Origin: Candidatus Giovannonibacteria bacterium RIFCSPHIGHO2_12_FULL_44_22
GTDB lineage: Bacteria > Patescibacteriota > Minisyncoccia > UBA11713 > 2-01-FULL-45-33
DNA length: 37,710 bases
Direction: 5' to 3'
Assembly: GCA_001778695.1 (NCBI GenBank)
Contig: MFHU01000002.1
Location: 1-37,710 of the forward strand
Shown one piece after another: positions 1 through 5,905 of the stretch. The position numbers and the translations under genes are program-made. The notes under the pieces were generated by a model. That model ran no database searches. It had not been told where the DNA came from and saw nothing but the letters and a program-made list of their open reading frames with translations. The stretch's first letter is position 1, and the number at the start of each line of letters is the position of its first letter.

Positions 1-63
1 CCGGCGCCAAAAAATGAATCCGGCTCCGGAACTCTTAAACCCGGAGAAAAAATAGAGCTCTAG
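1..63 (+). CDS. possible 3' end of a gene cut by the window edge
   Basis: Frame 1 is open from the first base for 20 codons and ends at TAG (61-63). The tail reads PAPKNESGSGTLKPGEKIEL, a Gly/Ser/Pro/Lys-rich C-terminus typical of a linker or secreted tail. It is too short to assign to a family. It would be convergent with efp, separated by 30 nt. The call rests only on an open frame and a plausible composition, so it may not be a gene. Confidence 0.3.
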   Translation, partial: PAPKNESGSGTLKPGEKIEL

Positions 64-93
64 ACAAAAATAATAGGACGTGTGTGGCCTTTT

Positions 94-705
94 TTATTTT
101 TTCTCCGCCCTTTCCACATATTCTCCGGTTTCGGTGTTGAGGCGCACAATGTCGCCTTCGTTGATAAACATAGGAACTTGAATTTGCAAACCGTTTTCCA
201 GTTTTACGGTTTTGGAGCCGCCGGTGGCAGTATTGCCTTTATAAGAAGGCGGAGCTTCCATGACTTTGTAATCAATTTTTACTGGCAGCTCAATATTTAT
301 AACTTTTTCTCCGAATTTGTAAGCCAAAACTTCCGTGTTCGGTTTTAAAAATTTTCCCTGGCCGCCAATTATTTTTTCATCAAGTTTAAAGCGAACGGTT
401 TTTTCCCGCCTCGCTTCGCGTTGCTCATCGACGCGAGGCGGGGGATTGCTTTTTTCGCAAAACCAAAATTCATCTTTATTTTCATAAAGAAAAGTAATCA
501 GTTGTTTTTCTATCTCGGCTTCTGGATACGAGTCGCTTCCTTGGAAGGATTTTGCCACAATTTTGCCGGTTATTAGATTTTTAAGTTTTGTTTGCACGGT
601 CGGCTTTCTTTGCTGCATGCGCAAAAAGTTATATTCCAAAACAATGTAGGGTTCGCCCTCCATTTCAAAAATAACTCCTTTGGTTAAATCGGTATATGAA
701 AGCAT
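94..705 (-). CDS. efp: translation elongation factor P with an in-frame insertion
   Basis: EF-P binds between the ribosomal P and E sites and relieves stalling at polyproline. The 203-aa protein has the KOW-like N-domain (1-65), the central OB domain and the C-terminal OB domain, with the family signature around residues 150-195 (KGNTATGGSKTV, VPMFINEGD, TGEYV). The usual PGKG tip of the N-domain loop is replaced by RMQQRKP (29-35) and the loop is about two residues longer than in E. coli; R33/K34 lie at the tip. About 16 residues (87-102, NPPPRVDEQREARREK) have no counterpart in ordinary EF-P and are encoded by a GC-rich inverted repeat at 405-442. The start at 705 is favoured by a -10 box 8 nt upstream. 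It is divergent from gatB. Confidence 0.95.
   Translation of the reverse strand: MLSYTDLTKGVIFEMEGEPYIVLEYNFLRMQQRKPTVQTKLKNLITGKIVAKSFQGSDSYPEAEIEKQLITFLYENKDEFWFCEKSNPPPRVDEQREARREKTVRFKLDEKIIGGQGKFLKPNTEVLAYKFGEKVINIELPVKIDYKVMEAPPSYKGNTATGGSKTVKLENGLQIQVPMFINEGDIVRLNTETGEYVERAEKK
405..442. repeat. palindromic element inside efp
   Basis: Perfect 10-bp arms (CCCGCCTCGC at 405-414, GCGAGGCGGG at 433-442) flank an 18-nt loop. The element lies in the efp coding frame and accounts for an extra stretch of about 16 residues in the central OB domain. Confidence 0.75.
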
Positions 706-730
706 TAAAAAATATTGTATATTATTTTAT
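706..730. promoter_or_regulatory. 25-bp divergent promoter between efp and gatB
   Basis: Only 25 bp separate the two start codons. On the plus strand TATATT (718-723) sits 7 nt before the gatB ATG. On the minus strand TACAAT (complement of 714-719) sits 8 nt before the efp ATG. The two -10 boxes overlap by two bases and there is no room for a Shine-Dalgarno, so both mRNAs are predicted to be leaderless. No clear -35 box was seen. Confidence 0.5.
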
Positions 731-2170
731 ATGGAATATCAAATCACGGTCGGCTTGGAAATTCACGCGGAGCTTAAAACCAGGAGCAAAATGTTTTGCG
801 CGTCCAAAAATGATCCCGATGAAAAACATCCCAATCTCAATATCTGCCCTGTCTGCATGGGCCACCCGGGGACGCTCCCTGTGATAAATGAGGAGGCAGT
901 GAAGTTGGTTCATCGGGTTGGGCTGGCTTTGGGGGGCGAGATTCAAAAATTTTCGCGTTTTGACCGCAAAAATTATTTTTATCCGGATTTGCCGAAAGGC
1001 TATCAGATTTCACAATATAAATATCCGCTAGTTTTGGGAGGCAATTTGAATGGAATAAGGATAACAAGAATCCATCTTGAGGAAGACGCGGCGCGCCTGG
1101 CGCATGAAGGAGCCGGCAAATCCAGTTTGGTGGATTTTAATAGGGCGGGGATTCCTTTAATGGAACTGGTCACAGAGCCGGATATAAAATCCGCAAAGCA
1201 AGCACGCGAATTCGCGGAGGAGCTGCAATTGGTGTTTCGATATCTCGGGGCTTCGGAAGCAAATATGGAAAAAGGCGAGATGCGTTGCGAAGCAAATATT
1301 TCTGTTTCAAAAACAAATGAAAAGGGCGTAAAAGTTGAGGTAAAAAATCTCAACTCGTTCCGCGCGGTGGAGCTGGCGATTGAGTACGAAGTAAAACGGC
1401 AGATTGAACTTTTGGAATCGGGTAAAAAAGTCGCGCAGGAAACCCGTGGGTGGGATGAAAATAAAGAGTCAACATTTTCGCAGCGCTCAAAGGAATCGGC
1501 GCATGATTACCGCTATTTTCCGGAACCGGATCTGCCGCCGATGGAGTTTTCCGATGAATATATTGAGGCCTTGCACGCGATGATTCCGGAGTTACCGGAA
1601 CAAAAAAGAAAAAGATTTACGGAGGAATACGGTATTTCAGCGAATTTAGTTGAGACCCTGGTTCACGAATGCTCACTAGCCGCTTTTTGGGAGAAAGTTA
1701 TTTCGGAATTGAAAGATTGGATGAGGGAGGAAGACCCTAAAAAATTCCTTGAAGCCATGAAAGTGGCGGTTAATTATTTTACCTCCGATTTTTTGGGCCT
1801 TATTAAAGAAAAAGAAATTCCGCCGGAAGAACTTTTAATGACCCCTGAAAATTTTGCGGAGCTTATCAAGATGATTGTGAAAAAAGAAATTACTTCGCGC
1901 GTTGCCAAAGATGTTTTGCGCAAAATGGTTGAAGAAGGCGGGGATCCATCAACTATTATAGAATCCAAAGAGCTTAAGCAAATTGGTGATTCGGTTCAGC
2001 TTGAAGCGGTCGTTAAAAAAGTAATTACAGCGAATCAAAAAGCTATTGCCGATTTTAAAAAAGGTAAAGCCAACGCCCTTCAATTTTTAGTGGGGCAAGT
2101 GATGCAAGAAACCAAAGGCGTAGCAAATCCGGAAGCCATCAAAGAGATATTGGCAAAGATTTTGGGTTAG
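731..2170 (+). CDS. gatB: Asp/Glu-tRNA amidotransferase subunit B
   Basis: GatB is the kinase/tRNA-binding subunit of GatCAB, which converts misacylated Asp-tRNA(Asn) or Glu-tRNA(Gln) to the amide form. The 479-aa protein shows the catalytic cradle signatures EIHAELKTRSKMFC, CPVCMGHPGTLPV, NYFYPDLPKGYQISQY, LVDFNRAGIPLMELVTEPDI and EVKNLNSFRAVELAIEYE. It ends in the helical YqeY-like tail (about 335-479), finishing in VMQETKGVANPEAIKEIL. ATG 731 is chosen over an upstream in-frame ATG at 680 because homology begins at MEYQITVGLEIH and a -10 box sits 7 nt before it. The 3' end overlaps convergent miaA by 32 bp. gatA and gatC are not in the window. Confidence 0.97.
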   Translation: MEYQITVGLEIHAELKTRSKMFCASKNDPDEKHPNLNICPVCMGHPGTLPVINEEAVKLVHRVGLALGGEIQKFSRFDRKNYFYPDLPKGYQISQYKYPLVLGGNLNGIRITRIHLEEDAARLAHEGAGKSSLVDFNRAGIPLMELVTEPDIKSAKQAREFAEELQLVFRYLGASEANMEKGEMRCEANISVSKTNEKGVKVEVKNLNSFRAVELAIEYEVKRQIELLESGKKVAQETRGWDENKESTFSQRSKESAHDYRYFPEPDLPPMEFSDEYIEALHAMIPELPEQKRKRFTEEYGISANLVETLVHECSLAAFWEKVISELKDWMREEDPKKFLEAMKVAVNYFTSDFLGLIKEKEIPPEELLMTPENFAELIKMIVKKEITSRVAKDVLRKMVEEGGDPSTIIESKELKQIGDSVQLEAVVKKVITANQKAIADFKKGKANALQFLVGQVMQETKGVANPEAIKEILAKILG

Positions 2171-3107
2171 AAATCCAGCGGATCTCCTTATTTTTTTTAA
2201 ACCAAGTCATTTGGCGTTTGGCGTAGCGCCATGATTCTGTGAGGATTTTTTGTATCATTTCGTCTTTTGTCGCTACTTTAGTAGCGATCCCGCCACGGCG
2301 GGATGAAAGCGGAGCTTTCAATTTACCGCGGAGATATAGCGAAACATAACGATATTCCAGCCCCAAATCATAAAGCCGTTTCCAGCTGACACCTTGCCTG
2401 TGAAGTTTCTTGGTCTCTTGAATAATGCCTTGAAGCCGGCGTAGTAGGCGGTTATATATCCGTTTTTTTAATTCCTCCGGCGGGCGTTTGATTCCGAGCC
2501 ACACTATCGCCATTTTATTAATTTTGCTTTCCTCGCGACCGCCAAGCGGTCCTCGGGGTTGCGTGCTCGCAAAACCCGCAAAATCAACAAAATGGCGCTT
2601 TTTCCTCCATAAAGCAATCTCAATCGCTCTAATTAATCTTCTAGGATTTTTTTGTTCTATTTTTTCGGCGCGCTCTGAATCTAGTTTTTTTAACATTTTT
2701 GAAAGTTTCACTGCTGATTTCCCGGCCAATTTTTTGCGGAGCGCGCGATTGGGTGGTACTCCGCCCAATTTTACTCTACCAAGTGCCGCGTCAATATAAA
2801 AACCAGTCCCACCAACTATTATTGGAGTTTTGCCATGAGATAAAATATTGGCGATTGCTCGCTCCGCGCATTTTTTAAAATCCAGCGCGCTAAATTGTTT
2901 TTTAGGATTAGCAATGCTTAAACAATGATGCGGCACGCCTCTCATTTCTTTTTTAGTAATTTTCCCGCTGCCAATATTCAAACCTTTATAAACCTGTCTG
3001 GAATCCGCCGAAATAATCTCTCCGCCAATTTTTTGGGCGAGCTGTACAGCAAATTCTGATTTTCCGCTCGCGTTCGGTCCGACAACAACTATGATTTTGG
3101 AGGGCAT
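2139..3107 (-). CDS. miaA: tRNA dimethylallyltransferase with two insertions
   Basis: MiaA transfers a dimethylallyl group to N6 of A37 in tRNAs reading UNN codons. The 322-aa protein has the P-loop GPNASGKS (10-17), the DSRQVYKGLNIGSGK substrate segment (35-49), GGTGFYID (99-106) and the C-terminal RYAKRQMTWF (294-303). Two stretches look inserted relative to the family: about 178-193 (STQPRGPLGGRE region) and about 265-281 (APLSSRRGGIATKVATK). Both coincide with inverted repeats in the DNA. The start codon overlaps the 3' end of thrS by 19 bp, so the two are probably co-transcribed. The 3' end overlaps gatB convergently. Confidence 0.95.
   Translation of the reverse strand: MPSKIIVVVGPNASGKSEFAVQLAQKIGGEIISADSRQVYKGLNIGSGKITKKEMRGVPHHCLSIANPKKQFSALDFKKCAERAIANILSHGKTPIIVGGTGFYIDAALGRVKLGGVPPNRALRKKLAGKSAVKLSKMLKKLDSERAEKIEQKNPRRLIRAIEIALWRKKRHFVDFAGFASTQPRGPLGGREESKINKMAIVWLGIKRPPEELKKRIYNRLLRRLQGIIQETKKLHRQGVSWKRLYDLGLEYRYVSLYLRGKLKAPLSSRRGGIATKVATKDEMIQKILTESWRYAKRQMTWFKKNKEIRWISNPKSLPISL
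2271..2319. repeat. three consecutive small inverted repeats inside miaA
   Basis: CGCTAC/GTAGCG (2271-2276, 2281-2286), ATCCCGCC/GGCGGGAT (2287-2294, 2297-2304) and GAAAGC/GCTTTC (2305-2310, 2314-2319) follow one another almost without gaps. They lie in frame in miaA and match the extra residues around 265-281. Confidence 0.7.
2537..2551. repeat. second palindromic element inside miaA
   Basis: GACCGC (2537-2542) and GCGGTC (2546-2551) are a perfect 6-bp inverted repeat with a CAA loop, embedded in a GC-rich stretch (about 2531-2570) that encodes the extra residues around 178-193 of MiaA. Confidence 0.55.
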
Positions 3108-4294
3108 TTTTTGATGAAGTCCTCCAGCACCATACTTCCTAAATCGCCTTTGCCGCGTTCGCGAACGGCAATCATGTTTCCGGCGGCCTCTTTCTCGCCG
3201 ATTATCAGAAGATAGGGGATACGCTGGGTTTCAGCCTCCCTAATTTTTTTGCCAATAGTTTCATTCCGGCTGTCTAACTCAACGCGGATATTTTTTTCTT
3301 TAAGTTCGCCGGCGATTTGATTTGCATAATCTAAAACTTTGTCATTAATCGCCAAGACGGCCACTTGCGTCGGAGAGAGCCAAAATGGCAAAGCACCGTC
3401 AAAATGTTCAAGTAAAATTCCGGTAAATCTTTCAAAGGACCCGAATACGGCGCGGTGAATGACAAAGGGTTTTTGTTTGTTGCCATTCTCGTCAATATAA
3501 GCCAGCTCAAATTTGTCCGGCAACATCACCAAATCCAATTGAACCGTGCCCAATTGCCAGTCTCTTCCCTGGCTGTCTTTGATGTGCGCCTCAATTTTCG
3601 GGCCGTAAAAAGCGCCTTCAGCATCCGCAATTTTGTATTTTATTTTGCTGTTTTCCAAAGCGTCTTTTAAAGCTTTTTCGGCAACCGCCCATTCTTCTTT
3701 AGTGCCCAAAGCTTTTTCCGGCTTGGTGGCCAGATAAAATTCCGATTCAAAACCCAGCATTTTATAAAAATCGGCGATTACTTTCAAAACTTTTACAATC
3801 TCTTCCTCGGCTTGGTCTGGGCGGATAAAAATATGCGCGTCATCCATCGTGATTTGCCGCACCCTGAACATTCCTCCCAAAGTTCCAGATAATTCATTTC
3901 GGTGTAATCTCCCCAGCTCCGCGAATCTTAACGGCAAATCTTTATAGCTTCTGATTTTTGAATTATAAATATAAGTTGATTCAGGGCAATTCATCGGCTT
4001 AACCACCAAGGTTTCGTTTTCATCCACCGGATTTTTAAACCAAAACATATTGTCGCGATAATGCTCCCAATGGCCGCTTTGTTCAAAAACATCTTTTTTA
4101 ACCATAATCGGGGTTGATATTTCGTCATAGCCCTCTCTGTCGTTTATTTCTCTGGCGTATTTTTCTAGCTCCCTGAAAATAATCATTCCCTTGGGATGCC
4201 AAAAAGGTGCCCCTGGGGCGATTTCATGAAACGAAAATAAATCCATCTCCCGCCCCAAATCCCTGTGGTCTCTATGCTTATTGTCTTCTGCCAT
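3089..4294 (-). CDS. thrS: threonyl-tRNA synthetase, short form without TGS and editing domains
   Basis: It charges tRNA(Thr) with threonine. The predicted 401-aa protein begins just before the class II catalytic core (HRDLGREMDLFSF) and ends with the anticodon-binding domain (about 305-400). The three zinc ligands are C103 (KPMNCPES), H131 (GRLHRNE) and H280 (FVIHRAVFG). The N-terminal TGS and the second, editing domain of the usual ~640-aa enzyme are absent, and the MNCPG motif reads MNCPE. An in-frame ATG exists far upstream at 4534, but that extension does not look like protein. A -10 box TAAAAT lies 7 nt before the ATG at 4294, supporting the short start. Downstream miaA overlaps it. Confidence 0.93.
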   Translation of the reverse strand: MAEDNKHRDHRDLGREMDLFSFHEIAPGAPFWHPKGMIIFRELEKYAREINDREGYDEISTPIMVKKDVFEQSGHWEHYRDNMFWFKNPVDENETLVVKPMNCPESTYIYNSKIRSYKDLPLRFAELGRLHRNELSGTLGGMFRVRQITMDDAHIFIRPDQAEEEIVKVLKVIADFYKMLGFESEFYLATKPEKALGTKEEWAVAEKALKDALENSKIKYKIADAEGAFYGPKIEAHIKDSQGRDWQLGTVQLDLVMLPDKFELAYIDENGNKQKPFVIHRAVFGSFERFTGILLEHFDGALPFWLSPTQVAVLAINDKVLDYANQIAGELKEKNIRVELDSRNETIGKKIREAETQRIPYLLIIGEKEAAGNMIAVRERGKGDLGSMVLEDFIKKCPPKS

Positions 4295-4301
4295 GTGTTT
4301 T

Positions 4302-4330
4302 ATTTTATACAACTTTTTCAATTTCGGCAA
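4302..4330 (-). promoter_or_regulatory. thrS promoter, leaderless type
   Basis: On the minus strand TTGCCG (4325-4330), a 17-nt spacer and TAAAAT (4302-4307) lie 7 nt before the thrS ATG. This places the start point at or next to the initiation codon and argues for the 401-aa product. Confidence 0.55.
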
Positions 4331-4334
4331 CGCA

Positions 4335-4364
4335 TTGACTTTTTTACCCCCATTTTGCTTAGAT
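4335..4364 (+). promoter_or_regulatory. promoter of the 4437 small gene
   Basis: TTGACT (4335-4340) is followed by an 18-nt spacer and TTAGAT (4359-4364), preceded by TGC as in an extended -10. The block is closely similar to the one at 4829-4857, including the leading AACGCATTGACTTTTT and ATTTTG before the -10. A roughly 70-nt leader with AGGAAGGAGG (4421-4430) follows. Confidence 0.6.
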
Positions 4365-4436
4365 AGAGGAGGAGAAAGAAACTGAATGTTAGAAGGTCCG
4401 GTTAGAATCCAGTAGTACTTAGGAAGGAGGCTTATT

Positions 4437-4631
4437 ATGGAAATCGGCGACGAGATAGTCATAAAATGTAAGGTGGTTGATTTTGATGCCAATCCACATG
4501 GGGCGGCAATCAAAGTTGAGCTCAAGGGGTTCATCGATCATGCGACGCTCAGCACTTTAAGAGCGTACGGAAAAAGTGTCCGGTTTTGGATACATCGTCT
4601 CGACCAACCCGAAGTCGTTGTTTCTAAGTAA
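4437..4631 (+). CDS. small protein of unknown function
   Basis: A 64-aa ORF begins with MEIGDEIVIKCKVVDFD and is preceded by a strong Shine-Dalgarno (AGGAAGGAGG, 6 nt spacer). It alternates hydrophobic and polar residues like a small beta-barrel (IVIKCKVVDF, AAIKVELKGFI, RFWIHRL), but I do not recognise a family. No signal peptide or membrane segment is seen. It has its own promoter (4335-4364) and a terminator at 4758-4791, so it is probably monocistronic with a long 3' untranslated region. The start is set by the Shine-Dalgarno. Confidence 0.7.
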   Translation: MEIGDEIVIKCKVVDFDANPHGAAIKVELKGFIDHATLSTLRAYGKSVRFWIHRLDQPEVVVSK

Positions 4632-4648
4632 AAAAGCGTCCGGCGTGT

Positions 4649-4665
4649 CCTTCGAAGCTCGAAGG
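4649..4665 (+). repeat. hairpin in the 3' untranslated region of the 4437 gene
   Basis: CCTTCGA (4649-4655) and TCGAAGG (4659-4665) form a perfect 7-bp stem with a 3-nt loop. The stretch 4632-4925 otherwise contains only this hairpin, the terminator, a palindrome, the next promoter and its leader; I see no further gene in it. Confidence 0.5.
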
Positions 4666-4757
4666 GTGAAGTAAGATGCTGGACAACTAGCAGGGAAGAC
4701 TACTTCGAATTTTTAGCCTACTTCGATCTCGCAAATGATGCTACTCAACAACCATGC

Positions 4758-4791
4758 GCCGAGGAATCTCCACCTCGGCATTTTATTTTTT
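4758..4791 (+). terminator. rho-independent terminator
   Basis: GCCGAGG (4758-4764) pairs with CCTCGGC (4773-4779) across an 8-nt loop, followed by ATTTTATTTTTT. It ends the transcript of the 4437 gene. Confidence 0.8.
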
Positions 4792-4803
4792 ATATCCATT
4801 CCA

Positions 4804-4819
4804 CGATTCGCGCGAATCG
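4804..4819. repeat. 16-bp perfect palindrome, intergenic
   Basis: CGATTCGCGCGAATCG is its own reverse complement. It lies between the terminator at 4758 and the promoter at 4829, so it could be an operator or a remnant of a palindromic repeat. Compare the ATTCGC/GAAT dyad at 5198-5215. Confidence 0.5.
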
Positions 4820-4828
4820 GAGAACGCA

Positions 4829-4857
4829 TTGACTTTTTAACCATATTTTGATTAACT
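4829..4857 (+). promoter_or_regulatory. promoter of the 4926 small gene
   Basis: TTGACT (4829-4834), a 17-nt spacer and TTAACT (4852-4857). The core and first part of the leader resemble those of the preceding unit at 4335-4364 (AACGCATTGACTTTTT; then AAGAAA, TTAGA/CTAGA, GGTTA in the same order). Confidence 0.55.
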
Positions 4858-4925
4858 AAGTGAAGAAAAAGAAATTAAATACTAGAGATTTGGTTAAAGC
4901 CCGGCACTGCCATTAGGAGGCTAGA

Positions 4926-5126
4926 ATGAAATTTCGACTTGAATGTTATGGAAGTCATTTTCAGAGGAATTTTACTTTTCGCAAATCATCTGTGAAAAAA
5001 GCTATAAAAAATTGCCAAAAGTTAATCAAGCAATGTCAGCACGACCACGACAAAGATTCAAAATGCGATTCCAAGAGACACGATCATGTGATAAAAAGTA
5101 GATTATGGAAATTAATCACATTTTAA
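4926..5126 (+). CDS. small basic Cys/His protein of unknown function
   Basis: A 66-aa ORF begins with MKFRLECYGSHFQRNF, with Shine-Dalgarno TTAGGAGG ending 5 nt before the ATG. It is strongly basic (KKAIKNCQKLIKQ) and has Cys and His spaced through the middle (NCQK, QCQHDHDKDSKCDSKRHDH), suggestive of a metal site. No family is recognised and the product is unlike that of the neighbouring 4437 gene despite the near-duplicate promoter. A terminator follows at 5145. Confidence 0.6.
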   Translation: MKFRLECYGSHFQRNFTFRKSSVKKAIKNCQKLIKQCQHDHDKDSKCDSKRHDHVIKSRLWKLITF

Positions 5127-5144
5127 TTTCCCTCAAAGACTATG

Positions 5145-5174
5145 CGCCAAGGAAAACTTTCCGAGGCGTTTTTT
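5145..5174 (+). terminator. probable rho-independent terminator
   Basis: CGCC (5145-5148) pairs with GGCG (5165-5168) and GGAA (5151-5154) with TTCC (5159-5162) around a two-base internal mismatch, followed by TTTTTT. It is weaker than the terminator at 4758 but similarly placed. Confidence 0.55.
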
Positions 5175-5197
5175 ATATCTTCTGAATCTCTCACAGA

Positions 5198-5215
5198 CTA
5201 ATTCGCAAGAATTAG
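5198..5215. repeat. intergenic inverted repeat
   Basis: CTAATTC (5198-5204) and GAATTAG (5209-5215) are perfect 7-bp arms around GCAA. It lies between the end of the 4926 gene and the end of the convergent 5252 gene, with no T-tract, so it is not a classical terminator. Confidence 0.45.
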
Positions 5216-5251
5216 CCGATATAAATATTGGAGGGAGAGTAGTTTAGTAAA

Positions 5252-5542
5252 TTATAAAGACATCAAACGAATAGCAAATGGAGAAAAATAATCTAGAAAC
5301 TGATCTTTATTAAGTTCGAATTTTTTTTGATTTAAATCTTCAATAATAGATTTCAATATCTCAAGCTCACCTGTTCTGCCTTTCATTTCTGGACATTCTT
5401 CAATTTTTACTATAATATTTTTTGCACGCATAATCGAATTTCTCATTTTTTCAAAATCTTCTTTTTCATATTCCAAAAGAGCGCGAGATACCTCACTGCC
5501 TAAATTAGCCATATAAAATAATGATGTACGAGTTGTATTCAT
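5252..5542 (-). CDS. small helical protein of unknown function, coupled to the DUF5674 gene
   Basis: The 96-aa product begins MNTTRTSLFYMANLGSEVSR and looks entirely alpha-helical, with amphipathic stretches EYEKEDFEKMRNSIMRAKNII and GELEILKSIIEDL. I recall similar short hypotheticals in CPR genomes but know no function. Its ATG overlaps the TGA of the upstream DUF5674 gene by four bases (ATGA at 5542-5539), so the two are probably translationally coupled. No separate Shine-Dalgarno was needed or seen. Confidence 0.75.
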   Translation of the reverse strand: MNTTRTSLFYMANLGSEVSRALLEYEKEDFEKMRNSIMRAKNIIVKIEECPEMKGRTGELEILKSIIEDLNQKKFELNKDQFLDYFSPFAIRLMSL

Positions 5543-5883
5543 GATAAATATTTCAATATGATAGCTTTCATTTTATTACGCAATGAAACATTCTGCACTT
5601 CCATTGTCCTATTGCTTTGCGCTGGGCGAATATTTATAAGTGAGACATACTCAATCCGTTCATCTCCAGTTTTATCAAAATACCAATTAAAACCCCAAAC
5701 ATCTTGTTGCTTAGAGCCATTCTCCATAAGTATAACATTCGCGTCCATATGATACTCTCCACCCATAACGATAATTTCACGCTCAATATCTACAACGCCT
5801 TTCACCATTTCGCCATAAAAATCTTTAGCAATCTCGCGAAGTTCAGGTTCTGTTATTTTTTTGTCTATTATTTTTATGTTCAT
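5539..5883 (-). CDS. DUF5674 family protein
   Basis: The 114-aa product (MNIKIIDKKITEPELREIAK start) carries the family features I recall for DUF5674: an N-terminal LREIAKDFYGEMVKGVVDIE segment, GGEYHMDANVILMENGS, WGFNWY and INIRPAQSNRTMEV. Biochemical function is unknown. Of two possible starts, ATG 5883 is chosen because a perfect TATAAT (complement of 5890-5895) lies 6 nt upstream. An upstream ATG at 5931 would overlap dnaE and add a non-conserved tail. It is co-transcribed with the 96-aa gene that overlaps its stop. Confidence 0.85.
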   Translation of the reverse strand: MNIKIIDKKITEPELREIAKDFYGEMVKGVVDIEREIIVMGGEYHMDANVILMENGSKQQDVWGFNWYFDKTGDERIEYVSLINIRPAQSNRTMEVQNVSLRNKMKAIILKYLS

Positions 5884-5889
5884 AGATAT

Positions 5890-5895
5890 ATTATA
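5890..5895 (-). promoter_or_regulatory. -10 box of the DUF5674 gene, leaderless type
   Basis: The complement reads TATAAT and ends 6 nt before the ATG at 5883. It sits in the 22-bp gap after the dnaE stop. Confidence 0.55.
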
Positions 5896-5905
5896 TTGCC
5901 ATATT

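Noticed and set aside
4386-4415. Nine-codon frame in the leader of the 4437 gene as a leader peptide
   Set aside because: It has a loosely placed GAGGAGG upstream, but the similar leader of the next unit has no such frame and no attenuator structure is seen.
4295-4534. N-terminal extension of thrS to the upstream ATG at 4534
   Set aside because: The added 80 residues show no TGS or other domain, run through the promoter region of the opposite gene, and a -10 box sits just before ATG 4294.
4823-4890. Duplicated promoter blocks as a CRISPR leader or repeat array
   Set aside because: Only two copies about 490 bp apart, with genes between them; no spacer-repeat periodicity.
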